Below are positions 25,125-32,781 of a stretch of 64,000 nt of DNA, one piece after another (position 1 is the first letter of the stretch; each line of letters starts with the position of its first letter). The position numbers and the translations under genes were made by a program. The stretch comes from Methanoregulaceae archaeon UXB-2016 (GTDB lineage: Archaea > Halobacteriota > Methanomicrobia > Methanomicrobiales > Methanospirillaceae): the NCBI GenBank assembly GCA_004332335.1, contig SISS01000024.1, positions 1-64,000 on the forward strand. The letters are read 5' to 3'. The notes under the pieces were generated by a model that was given only the letters and a program-made list of their open reading frames with translations, was not told the origin of the DNA and searched no databases.

Positions 25125-27413
25125 ATGCCCGGCGCCTATGACGATCTCCACGGCACTCTTCAGCTGACCCTGCTCCAACGGCTCGGATGGCGGGCGCTCC
25201 GCCCTCTGCAGGAGGAGACGTATGCCGCCGCCGCGACCGGAGCGGACCTGCTCGTGATCGCACCGACCGCGGGCGGCAAGACCGAGGCGGCCCTGCTCCC
25301 AGTCGTGGATCGGGCGCTCAAGGATGGGGTCCGCGGGGTCTACTGTATCTACCTCTCGCCTCTCAAGGCCCTGATCAACGACCAGCTCGGCCGGATATCG
25401 GGGCTCTGCGCACCGGGCCGGCTCACGGCCGCCGCGTTCCACGGCGACGTACCCCTCTCGGAGCGGCGGTGCGACCCCGACGATGAGCCGCATGTTCTTC
25501 TCATCACCCCCGAGTCGCTCGAGGTCCTGCTCCACGACCCGAACGCGTCGATCCGCTTCGGCCCGCTGCAATATGTCGTGATCGACGAGGTCCACGCCTT
25601 CGTCGGGACCGATCGCGGTGTCCAGGTCCGGGCTCTCCTCGACCGGCTCGACCGGGCTGCGGGCCGGGCCGTGCAGCGGATCGGACTCTCGGCGACGGTC
25701 GGGAACCCCGGTGACGTCCTGACCTGGCTCTCCGGGCCGGGTCGGACGCAGCAGCTCGTCCGTATCCCGGCCCCCCCGGCGCCCCGGCGGTTCTCGTTCT
25801 CGCTCGAGCCCGAGGAGGGCGGGCGGGCCGATGCTCTCGTCCGGCTTGTCCGGGGCCGGCGGGCCCTCGTCTTCGCCCGGTCCCGCGGCGAGGTCGAACG
25901 GCTCTCAAGCCTCCTGGACGGGCGGCTTCCCGGACTCTACTGTCATCACTCGTCGGTCTCGCCAGCGACACGCGAGACGGCCGAGCGGGCTGCGAAGGCC
26001 GGCGAGTCGTTCTGCATCGTCTGCACATCGACCCTTGAGCTCGGGATCGACATCGGCGACCTCGACCTGGTGATCCAGCGCGGCCCGCCAGCCTCGATCG
26101 CCTCGTTTCTCCAACGGCTCGGGCGGACCGGCCGGCGGGACCGGCCAGCCAGATTCGCCTTTCTCCTCTCGCGGCCGTGTGAACTCGTGCTCGCGCTTGG
26201 GGCGGTCGAGGCGGCTGCACGGGGCGAAGCCGAGCCGATCGAGCCCCCGATGCGCCCGTACCACGTGCTGGCCCAGCAGCTCCTGCTCCATCTCCTTCGC
26301 GTCCGGAGAGTCCGGCGATCGATGCTCGCGGACGAGGTCCGGAACCTCGGGCCGTTCCGGGCGATCCTGCCGGAGGAGGTCGAGCAGGTCCTCGATCATC
26401 TCCTTACCGGGGAGTTCATCGCGGCCGACGGCGACCTGCTGATGATCGGGCCGGCGACCGAGACTGTCTTCTCGGGCGCCCACCGGCAGGAGCTCTTCTC
26501 CGTGCTTCGCAGCGGACGCGACTACCGCGCCGTCACGTCCGACGGCGAGGAGGTCGGCAGGCTCGACGCCCGCTTTGCCCGATCGGACGACCAGGGGGCC
26601 TTCTCGCTCGGTGGACGCGGGTGGACCGTGATCGGACGGGATGACGCTCACGGTCTCCTGATCGTCGAGCCCGGGACCGCAGGCCTTCGCAAGGCCTTCT
26701 GGTCGGGTGAACGGGGCGGGTCGAGCCCGCTCGTCGCGGCCTCGGCACTCAGGGTTCTTGCTGCGAGGACGAGCGATCTGCCCCTCGACGAGCCGACATG
26801 GGAGGTGCTCGGGGATGCGCTCGGCGCCGTGCCTGGCCGGGTCGATCCGAACGGTATCACAGTCCTGGAGCGCTGGAACGGGCCGGCGGTCGAGGTGCTC
26901 GTGCTGACCCCATTCGGCGGAGCTGGGAACCGGGTGGTGGCATCGTTCGTGCATGCGCAGCTCGGGCCGCGACCGACGGTCCGGCCGACCGACTTCGGGC
27001 TCGTGATCCGGAAGGCCGGGAAACCCGGCATGGCCGGGACGCGGGTCCACGCGGCGCTCGAGGCGATGCGATCGGCTCCGGCGGACGAGATCGCCCGGAC
27101 GCTCCCTCCCGTGCCTGCTTCGGGCCGGGCCTTCGGCCCGCTGGTCCCGCCGGATCTCTATGCCCGGATGGTGACCGACGATCACTATCGTCTCCCGGCC
27201 CTTCTCGCATCACTGGTGCGGTGTGCGCTTGTCTGGGATCGCCCTGATGATGGCGACACACCCGCCGAGTGCCGCGAGCCCGAGCAGGATGTTGTCACCC
27301 GGGCTGGCAAGGTGAGTGAACGCACCCGGGAGGCCGAGCACGGCCGTGACCAGGGCGGAGAACCCCAGGAGCCCGACGAGGACGGCGAGGGGCGGCAGCA
27401 AGCAGTCGGCTGA
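25125..27413 (+). CDS. Lhr-type DEAD/DEAH-box helicase (Lhr-core)
   Basis: ATP-dependent 3'-5' nucleic-acid helicase of the Lhr family, 762 residues. Seen: motif I APTAGGKT (46-53), motif II DEVH (154-157), motif III SAT (189-191), motif VI QRLGRTGRR (330-338), the Lhr-specific TLELGIDIGDLDLVIQRGPP block, then a winged-helix region and the C-terminal Lhr domain. The family usually ends soon after a PPDLYARMV-like segment, here around residue 690. The last 68 codons run antisense through the convergent membrane-hydrolase gene and encode a very charged tail (EAEHGRDQGGEPQEPDEDGEG) unlike the family. A lost stop or a sequencing frameshift near 27200-27250 is possible. It acts in DNA repair or recombination. 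Confidence 0.9.
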   Translation: MPGAYDDLHGTLQLTLLQRLGWRALRPLQEETYAAAATGADLLVIAPTAGGKTEAALLPVVDRALKDGVRGVYCIYLSPLKALINDQLGRISGLCAPGRLTAAAFHGDVPLSERRCDPDDEPHVLLITPESLEVLLHDPNASIRFGPLQYVVIDEVHAFVGTDRGVQVRALLDRLDRAAGRAVQRIGLSATVGNPGDVLTWLSGPGRTQQLVRIPAPPAPRRFSFSLEPEEGGRADALVRLVRGRRALVFARSRGEVERLSSLLDGRLPGLYCHHSSVSPATRETAERAAKAGESFCIVCTSTLELGIDIGDLDLVIQRGPPASIASFLQRLGRTGRRDRPARFAFLLSRPCELVLALGAVEAAARGEAEPIEPPMRPYHVLAQQLLLHLLRVRRVRRSMLADEVRNLGPFRAILPEEVEQVLDHLLTGEFIAADGDLLMIGPATETVFSGAHRQELFSVLRSGRDYRAVTSDGEEVGRLDARFARSDDQGAFSLGGRGWTVIGRDDAHGLLIVEPGTAGLRKAFWSGERGGSSPLVAASALRVLAARTSDLPLDEPTWEVLGDALGAVPGRVDPNGITVLERWNGPAVEVLVLTPFGGAGNRVVASFVHAQLGPRPTVRPTDFGLVIRKAGKPGMAGTRVHAALEAMRSAPADEIARTLPPVPASGRAFGPLVPPDLYARMVTDDHYRLPALLASLVRCALVWDRPDDGDTPAECREPEQDVVTRAGKVSERTREAEHGRDQGGEPQEPDEDGEGRQQAVG

Positions 27414-27905
27414 AGCCCGGATCACAGCAGGGGCGAAAGCCGGCCTGTACGCGGCGATGAGCAGGGCGAGCACCGTGGCACCAAAGATCCACTCGGCCGG
27501 CGATGAGATCTCGGCCAGGAGCCCGTGGCGGAAGTAGTCGGGATACCGTCCGGGCACGAACGGTCCCAGGAGGGGGTAGAGCCAACCTTCTGAATCGCGC
27601 CACATCGCGTCCAGCAGCTGGTGCGACAGGATCCCAAGCGCAAGTATCGGTCCGAGGAGGGGGTGGCGTCGATGGAGAATGAGGGTACCTGCGACGAGCA
27701 CCACGAGGAAGAACCCGAGCGAGTGCGAGACGATCCGACCGTTGTCGAGCGTCCCGGCAAGTAGGATGTGCCCGATCGGCTTGTCGATCAAGTCGGGCAG
27801 GACCGCGCCGAGCATCCCGGCCACGAGCAGGAGTCGAGCCGCTCCCTTGCGGGCGCCGAGAAGGCCGCAGGCAGCCCCGGCCATCAGGTGGCAGAAGACG
27901 AGCAT
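27210..27905 (-). CDS. Membrane-bound metal-dependent hydrolase (YdjM/DUF457-like)
   Basis: Integral membrane protein of 231 residues with about six hydrophobic helices. Seen: the N-terminal HLMAGAACGL, LPDLIDKPIGH, SHSLGF and SHQLLDAMW motifs, whose His and Asp residues form the presumed metal site of the YdjM/LexA-regulated hydrolase family. The substrate is unknown. The protein ends with the basic tail AIPDKRTPHQ. Its 3' 204 bases overlap the helicase gene tail to tail. It lies 8 bases after the M20 peptidase gene on the same strand, so it probably ends a three-gene operon (29592 to 27210). Confidence 0.86.
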   Translation of the reverse strand: MLVFCHLMAGAACGLLGARKGAARLLLVAGMLGAVLPDLIDKPIGHILLAGTLDNGRIVSHSLGFFLVVLVAGTLILHRRHPLLGPILALGILSHQLLDAMWRDSEGWLYPLLGPFVPGRYPDYFRHGLLAEISSPAEWIFGATVLALLIAAYRPAFAPAVIRASADCLLPPLAVLVGLLGFSALVTAVLGLPGAFTHLASPGDNILLGLAALGGCVAIIRAIPDKRTPHQ

Positions 27906-27913
27906 GGGCCGGA

Positions 27914-29083
27914 TCAGGTGTACGCAGTGATCAGGCGGCCGTAGATCGCCACGGCCTCCTCGAGCGCGCGGATGGGGACTCGCTCATTCACGCCGTGGAT
28001 GCAGCTGAGGTCCCCTGGGCCGTACTCGATCGTCGGAAATCCGGCGAGACGGAGCGCCCGGGCGTCCGAGGCGGCCCACTGGACGATCGGGGTCGCAGGC
28101 CGTTTCCGGACCGCTTCGATCGCGGCACAGGTCCGTCCCACGATGCGGGCGGTGGGGGCGGTGAAACTCGGTGCCGAGCCGCTCATGCATTCCATGGTTG
28201 CCCGGGGCGCATGCGCCCGGAGATCGGCCGCGAGCCGATCGGGATCGCAGCCCCAGGGAAGGCGGAGGTCGAGCTCCAGCTCGCACTGCTCGGCCACAAT
28301 GTTCGCTTTCTCGCCGCCCTCGATCCGCCCGGGGTTGTACGTGAGCCGGCGGAGGATGGAGCTGGACCCGGGCACGCCGAGGGTTGCCTCGAGCACCTGC
28401 TCGGACATGGCGATGACCGGGCCGAGCACGGGCCCGGGGTCGAATTCGAGTTCGTGGAGTCGCCGCACGTGCTCAATCAGGCAGACCGCCTCCATCACGG
28501 CCGAGACCCCTCTGACCGGGTAAAGGGAGGCATGCCCGGGCTCGCCGGCGAATCGGAATCGGGCCCGGACCAGTCCTTTCTGCCCCAGGCAGGGTGCCCC
28601 CTCGGGCGTCGGTTCGGCGATCAGGCAGTCGCAGGGAGCGAGGTGCCCCGAATCGAGCAGGTGGCGGATGCCGGCGCCGCCGGTCTCCTCATCCGCGACG
28701 AACGCAAGCCCGATCTGCGGGAGTTCGAGCCCCCGGTCGACCGACTCCGCACAGGCGGTGATCAGGGCCGCACATCCCCCCTTCATATCGGTCGCGCCGC
28801 GCCCCCAGACGTACTCGTCGCGGACCTCGCCGCCGCAGGGGTCGCACGACCAGGTCTCGCACCGCGCGGGGACGACGTCGAGGTGGCCGCAGAGGAGGAG
28901 CTCGGCCGTCGCTCCGTTCGCGACCACGTTCGCCCGCTCGGGTGTCTCACCCGTGATGCAGGGCTCGAAGCCGATTGCGGAGAGGCGGTCGCGAACGAAC
29001 TCGGCGCAGTCGCGGGTGTCGCCGGGCGGGTTCTCGGAGCGGATCGCTATGAGCTCGGACGTCAGGCGAGCGACGTCGGTCAT
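27914..29083 (-). CDS. M20 family metallopeptidase (ArgE/DapE/ACY1-like)
   Basis: Zinc-dependent deacylase or peptidase of 389 residues. Seen: metal ligands in LLCGHLDVVP, GRGATDMKGG, the catalytic glutamate pair VADEETGG, IAEPTPEG and the C-terminal SCIHGVNE. The order fits acetylornithine deacetylase/succinyl-diaminopimelate desuccinylase homologues; which substrate applies cannot be said, and many archaeal members are carboxypeptidase-like. The ATG overlaps the preceding stop as ATGA (29080-29083), so it is coupled to the unknown gene upstream. Confidence 0.9.
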   Translation of the reverse strand: MTDVARLTSELIAIRSENPPGDTRDCAEFVRDRLSAIGFEPCITGETPERANVVANGATAELLLCGHLDVVPARCETWSCDPCGGEVRDEYVWGRGATDMKGGCAALITACAESVDRGLELPQIGLAFVADEETGGAGIRHLLDSGHLAPCDCLIAEPTPEGAPCLGQKGLVRARFRFAGEPGHASLYPVRGVSAVMEAVCLIEHVRRLHELEFDPGPVLGPVIAMSEQVLEATLGVPGSSSILRRLTYNPGRIEGGEKANIVAEQCELELDLRLPWGCDPDRLAADLRAHAPRATMECMSGSAPSFTAPTARIVGRTCAAIEAVRKRPATPIVQWAASDARALRLAGFPTIEYGPGDLSCIHGVNERVPIRALEEAVAIYGRLITAYT

Positions 29084-29592
29084 GCGGGACGGCCGGCGCG
29101 GAACTCCTCGAAGAGTCGTGAGAGCGAGCCCCCGTCCTGATACAGCGACTTCAGGAACTCGTTCTCGAAGAGCTCGTCGATCGCCATCGTGAAGAATCCG
29201 AGTGGGATCGCGGTCCGGCTGTCCGGGTTGAGCACCAGTCGGAACGAACGGTATCCGGCCGGGCTCTCACGGTCGTAGACGGCGCGCCAGACCGTCGGAA
29301 GGCGCTCGAACCGCTCGGGGTTCGTCTCCCTGAGCCAGTTGACGAACTCGCCGAAGAGCGGGCGGTCGCCCTTCTTCTCCTCGTCGACACGCCAGCGGAG
29401 GTACTCCATGGCCATGATGTTCTTGGGCGAGGCGTAGTTGTACGAGAGGAGCCCGAGCGTGTAGTCGAGATGCGCGCAGGCGTCGATGAAGTAGAACTTC
29501 AGCACCGGGTGAAAGAGCGAAGTGTCGTGGAGCATCAGTGACTTCTCGTAGAGTCCGAGCAGCGCGCGGAGGTACTCATTGTTCTCCCTCAT
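29080..29592 (-). CDS. Conserved hypothetical protein (170 residues)
   Basis: I do not recognise this family. The protein is soluble, mostly helical and rich in aromatic residues (LHDTSLFHPVLKFYFIDACAHLDYTLGLL), with no signal peptide or membrane segment. No metal or nucleotide motif is evident, although several His and Asp residues lie in the first 45 positions. It is first in a unit with the M20 peptidase (4-base ATGA overlap) and the membrane hydrolase, which suggests a shared process. Codon use matches the neighbours. Start ATG 29592 without a clear Shine-Dalgarno. Confidence 0.75.
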   Translation of the reverse strand: MRENNEYLRALLGLYEKSLMLHDTSLFHPVLKFYFIDACAHLDYTLGLLSYNYASPKNIMAMEYLRWRVDEEKKGDRPLFGEFVNWLRETNPERFERLPTVWRAVYDRESPAGYRSFRLVLNPDSRTAIPLGFFTMAIDELFENEFLKSLYQDGGSLSRLFEEFRAGRPA

Positions 29593-29800
29593 GCCGTCAG
29601 GGTGGGGGAAGGGATTGGAAATACCTTCTTGTGGTGGCAGGGTGGTCGCGGGGGCACGCGTCTATTATCTCTCGGAGTGCGTTCCTTGCGTGGCGTGTAC
29701 GCCCGTCCCGACCGCCTCAGGGACGGGGAGTTGGAGGCCCGTGGAGCATGTGGGGCTCATGCTGTCGCGATTACTGGGTTTTCAGAAAGAGAGAGAAAGA

Positions 29801-29874
29801 TGGGCTCGCGGAGATTCGAACTCCGGACCTCCGCCGTGTGAAGGCGACGTCATAACCAGCTAGACCACAAGCCC
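29801..29874 (-). tRNA. tRNA-Val (CAC)
   Basis: 74-nt cloverleaf on the minus strand: acceptor GGGCTTG/CGAGCCC with one G:U pair, anticodon stem TCGCC/GGCGG around loop TTCACAC (anticodon CAC), T arm CGGAG-TTCGAAT-CTCCG, discriminator A. No intron. Its 5' end is only 2 bases from the 3' end of tRNA-Gly, so the two come from one transcript. Confidence 0.95.
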
Positions 29875-29876
29875 GA

Positions 29877-29947
29877 TGCATCGACCGGGAATTGAACCCG
29901 GGCTATTGGCTTGGAAGGCCAAAGTCATACCACTAGACCATCGATGC
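29877..29947 (-). tRNA. tRNA-Gly (TCC)
   Basis: 71-nt cloverleaf on the minus strand: acceptor GCATCGA/TCGATGC, anticodon stem TTGGC/GCCAA around loop CTTCCAA (anticodon TCC), T arm CCGGG-TTCAATT-CCCGG, discriminator A. No intron. First of a Gly-Val tandem. Confidence 0.95.
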
Positions 29948-29977
29948 GAACTGCCTTAATCGGTTCGCACTCCGGTC

Positions 29978-29987
29978 TATTATAATT
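29978..29987 (-). promoter_or_regulatory. TATA box of the tRNA-Gly/tRNA-Val unit
   Basis: ATTATAATAG on the minus strand, 31-40 bases before the tRNA-Gly 5' end, in an AT-rich island within GC-rich DNA. Confidence 0.6.
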
Positions 29988-30287
29988 TCTCGTCTCCCCA
30001 TTTTATCGTTTCTATCCCCGATACGGGAATGCGGAGTTCTTCTCCCCGTCGAATGCCCGGTGCGCACGGCCCCGCGCCGTGTCATCGCCCCTGCTTCGAC
30101 CCTGAGAGCGTCCCGTATTGGTGCGGACGGCCTCCCTCGGCGAGCGTCGGGCTGAACGCATCGGCAGGAGGGAGGGGGTGAGGCCTGATTCTCACGGTCC
30201 CTCCGCTCCGCGGTGTCATGATCGGGATGAAGCGATGAGATCTCCGGCGGGGCAGGGAATCCGGCTTTCCTGATGCGAGAAGCGGAG

Positions 30288-30293
30288 AAAAAA
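30288..30293 (-). terminator. Oligo-T terminator of htpX
   Basis: TTTTTT on the minus strand, 17 bases past the htpX stop codon; the expected archaeal intrinsic terminator. Confidence 0.55.
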
Positions 30294-30309
30294 GGATACT
30301 GTCGGCTTT

Positions 30310-31194
30310 TCAGCGGACGAGCCCGCCCTGGCCGAGCTCCATCCTGATCCGCTCGAGGGCCTCGATCCGTTTCTCGAGCGGGGGATGGGTCGCAAAGAGC
30401 TCGGCGAGGGTCGAGCCCGTGACGGGCAGGATGTAGAACGCGCTCGCGCCCTCTGCCTGCCGGCGCCGCTCCTCGGGAGCGGCCGAGATCTTGCCGTTGA
30501 TCTTGAGCAGGGCCGAGATCAGGGCCTCAGGGTCCCGGGTGATCAGGGCGCTGCCCCGGTCCGCGGCGAACTCGCGGTAGCGCGAGAGGGTTCGCAGGAG
30601 CAGGCTTGAGACGACCCAGACCACGATCGCGGCGATCCAGGCGATGAGCCAGGGGCTCCCCTCCCGGCGGTCGCCGAACGAGAGGAAGAGCGCGTTGTTC
30701 ATGATCAGGGAGGCGATCATCGCGACGAACGAGGCGATCGTCATGGTCAGGATGTCCCGGTTCTTCACGTGCGCAAGCTCATGCGCGAGCACCGCCTCGA
30801 GCTCGCGGGGAGTGAGAAGCCGGTGGATCGAGTCCGTGACCGCGACCACGGCGTGCGAGGGCGACCGTCCGGTCGCGAACGCGTTCGGGATCGGGGAGGG
30901 CATGATCGCGAGGCGGGGCATCGGAATGCCGGCCTCGGTCGCGAGCCGCCCGACCGTCTCGTGAAGCTGCGGGTACTCATCCGGCCCCACGATCCGGGCC
31001 CCGGTCGAGAGAAGGACTAGGCGATCGGAGAAGAAGTACTGGACGAAGGCGAGCCCGACCGAGATCAGGACAAGCCAGCCCAGCCCCACGCCGAGCGAGC
31101 GCAGCACCGTGAGGAATGCGAGGTAGACGAGGAGCAGAAGCCCCATCGTCAGCCACATCCGCATCGAGAGACCGTAGTCACGCGGCCATTTCAT
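30310..31194 (-). CDS. htpX: Zinc metalloprotease HtpX (M48)
   Basis: Membrane-bound protease for quality control of membrane proteins, 294 residues. Seen: two N-terminal membrane helices (WLTMGLLLLVYLAFLTVL and LGWLVLISVGLAFVQYF), then the zinc motif HELAHVKNRD, two more helices (TIASFVAMIASLIMNNALFL and LIAWIAAIVVWVVSSLLL) and the third ligand in EFAADRGS. The FATHPPLEKRIEAL end is typical. ATG 31194 is chosen because MKWPRDYGLSMRMW begins the family N-terminus; an upstream in-frame ATG would add 54 unrelated residues. A TATA-like GTATAAACG lies upstream. It is divergent from the Bles03-like gene. Confidence 0.94.
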   Translation of the reverse strand: MKWPRDYGLSMRMWLTMGLLLLVYLAFLTVLRSLGVGLGWLVLISVGLAFVQYFFSDRLVLLSTGARIVGPDEYPQLHETVGRLATEAGIPMPRLAIMPSPIPNAFATGRSPSHAVVAVTDSIHRLLTPRELEAVLAHELAHVKNRDILTMTIASFVAMIASLIMNNALFLSFGDRREGSPWLIAWIAAIVVWVVSSLLLRTLSRYREFAADRGSALITRDPEALISALLKINGKISAAPEERRRQAEGASAFYILPVTGSTLAELFATHPPLEKRIEALERIRMELGQGGLVR

Positions 31195-31354
31195 GGTAAC
31201 TAGGATGATGATCGGACCCATAAACTGATCGTTTATACGCCATTTTCCCGGTCGCCTCCGGCCGTTTCGGTCCGATCTCGTGGTCGTTCTGTACACGTAT
31301 GCGCACGGACGCCGACATAAACCATTTCTGTCCTCCCCTGCATATCCAGTACAC

Positions 31355-32005
31355 ATGGACGAGGTCGATCCCGCGGCCCTCGGTGATGTGGCCTACGGCA
31401 TCTTCGAGCATCTGTTGCACCGGGAGCTCCGGGCGAAGGGGCAGTCGCTCCACGTGCTGGTCGAACAGGGCACGGGCTTTGCCGACGACCTAGCACGGGT
31501 CTTTGACGCCTTCAGCGCTGATTACCCCCAGCTCGCCGACGCTCTCCTCTCCCGGTTCGGGTCGGTCGCGGCGATCCACGACCTTCTGCATGCGGGGGAG
31601 GGCGTCGTGCCGACCCGGACGACGCAGATGTACTGGATCGTCGAAGACGCCCCGGCAATCCGGCCGAAAGCGGTCGACGACGAGCTCGCGGGCAAGTGGC
31701 TCGTCTTCCTCTCGCCCGACGAGGTCGACACGGCCTGGCGCCGGGTCAGGGACGCGACGGCGGCAGACGAGCTCGGGATCTCGGCCAAGGTCTCCACCGC
31801 GAAGCCGAACCCGGACTCGCGCGATACGCGGTACGTGATCTACGTCTACACGGCCGATTGGCGGGACGAGGACGAGGTGATGCGGGTGCGCGAGGCGCTC
31901 CGGGCGCTCGGCGTCGAGGACCGGATCGGATACAAGCGAAACCTCGAGACGTTCCGCGGCGAGTACAGCAAAAAAGGAAAGCGGGTTACATACTACAGCG
32001 CATGA
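31355..32005 (+). CDS. DUF1917/Bles03-like protein
   Basis: Protein of 216 residues related to the family known in animals as Bles03 (C11orf68) and labelled in archaea as a putative phosphothreonine-lyase-domain protein; the function is not established. Seen: the conserved C-terminal block with GKWLVFLSPDEVDTAWRRV, LGISAKVSTAKPNP, VIYVYTADWRDEDEVMRVREALRALG and YKRNLETFRGEYS. The N-terminal 110 residues are more variable. The start is ATG 31355; an in-frame upstream start would cross the divergent htpX promoter. It is convergent with rpl40e, 19 bases apart. Confidence 0.75.
   Translation: MDEVDPAALGDVAYGIFEHLLHRELRAKGQSLHVLVEQGTGFADDLARVFDAFSADYPQLADALLSRFGSVAAIHDLLHAGEGVVPTRTTQMYWIVEDAPAIRPKAVDDELAGKWLVFLSPDEVDTAWRRVRDATAADELGISAKVSTAKPNPDSRDTRYVIYVYTADWRDEDEVMRVREALRALGVEDRIGYKRNLETFRGEYSKKGKRVTYYSA
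31970..31975 (-). terminator. Oligo-T terminator of rpl40e inside the Bles03-like gene
   Basis: TTTTTT on the minus strand, 49 bases past the L40e stop. On the plus strand the same bases are two consecutive AAA lysine codons (206-207) of the convergent gene. Confidence 0.42.
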
Positions 32006-32024
32006 CCTCGCGGCACGGGGCCGC

Positions 32025-32171
32025 TCAGGCCTTGCGCTCCTTGTTCTTCGGCCGGAGGTTCTGGTACCCGCACTTGCGGCAGGAGGTTGCGCGTACTGCG
32101 TTCCGCGCGTTGCAGCGCATGCAGATCTTGACATTGAGGAGTCGTTCTTCGGCTTCAGGGAAACGTGCCAT
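32025..32171 (-). CDS. rpl40e: 50S ribosomal protein L40e
   Basis: 48-residue ribosomal protein beginning [20 protein letters not shown], with a four-cysteine zinc site (CMRC and CRKC) and the basic end [11 protein letters not shown]. Its length and sequence are those of archaeal L40e. GGTGA lies 6 bases before ATG 32171. It is 49 bases after the XTP/dITPase gene and may have its own promoter (TGTATTATAG about 30 bases upstream). Confidence 0.95.
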   Translation of the reverse strand: MARFPEAEERLLNVKICMRCNARNAVRATSCRKCGYQNLRPKNKERKA

Positions 32172-32220
32172 GCTCGGTCACCACGTGGTATGAGTCTATA
32201 ATACAGGGATCCAGGGCAAC

Positions 32221-32781
32221 TTAACGGTTTTCACCGTGGCGCATGCCCGTATACCACTCGCGAAACGCAGCGAGGGCGCGCGCCCGGTGCGAAAACCGGT
32301 TCTTCTCGGCAAGGGGCAGTTCGGCCAAGGTCCGGTTGCCGACCGCGAAGATCGGGTCGTACCCGAAGCCCGCGTCACCGCGCGGCGCGGTCGTGATGGT
32401 CCCGTCGAGCCGCCCTTCGAAGAGCCGGATCCCGTCCTCGTCCGCGTATGCAATCACCGTGATGAAGTGGGCCGAACGGTCCGCCGCGCCCTCGAGCAGG
32501 CGCAGGATCCCGTCATTACCGAGGGTCCGATAGACATATGCTGCGTAGGGCCCGGGGAAGCCGGCGAGCGCGCTGACCATGAATCCCGTATCGTCGACGA
32601 TCAGGGGCCGGCCCAGAAAATCGTAGGCGTACCGGCCCTTTTCACGCGCAATCGGGCCGACCTCGTCGTCGCGGTACTCCGGGATCTCGAGGGATATGTG
32701 TTCGACCTCGACCGTCCCCATGAAGAATGCGGCCATTTCGGTCGCTTTGTGAGGATTGCCGGTCACGACCGCGAGCCTCAC
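32221..32781 (-). CDS. rdgB: XTP/dITP diphosphatase (RdgB/HAM1 family)
   Basis: House-cleaning pyrophosphatase of 186 residues that hydrolyses XTP, ITP and dITP. Seen: VVTGNPHKATEM (the SGNxxK-like phosphate loop), VDDTGFMVSALAGFPGPYAAYV, GFGYDPIF and the SHRARAL end. The ATG overlaps the Kae1-Bud32 stop as ATGA. This coupling of ITPase with kae1-bud32 and the S24e/S27ae genes is a conserved archaeal arrangement. Confidence 0.95.
   Translation of the reverse strand: MRLAVVTGNPHKATEMAAFFMGTVEVEHISLEIPEYRDDEVGPIAREKGRYAYDFLGRPLIVDDTGFMVSALAGFPGPYAAYVYRTLGNDGILRLLEGAADRSAHFITVIAYADEDGIRLFEGRLDGTITTAPRGDAGFGYDPIFAVGNRTLAELPLAEKNRFSHRARALAAFREWYTGMRHGENR

Larger units (their letters stand above)
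29948..30309. other. Intergenic region without a supported gene
   Basis: 362 bases between tRNA-Gly and htpX. The left end holds the tRNA promoter and the right end the htpX terminator. The middle (about 30030-30280) is GC-rich, has no credible reading frame with a ribosome-binding site, and shows no clear hairpin or tRNA. Confidence 0.5.

Noticed and set aside
30225-30275. Possible C/D-box sRNA (GCGATGA ... CTGA)
   Set aside because: The C box has a mismatch to RTGATGA, no D'/C' pair or terminal stem is clear, and chance matches are common. Not enough to call.
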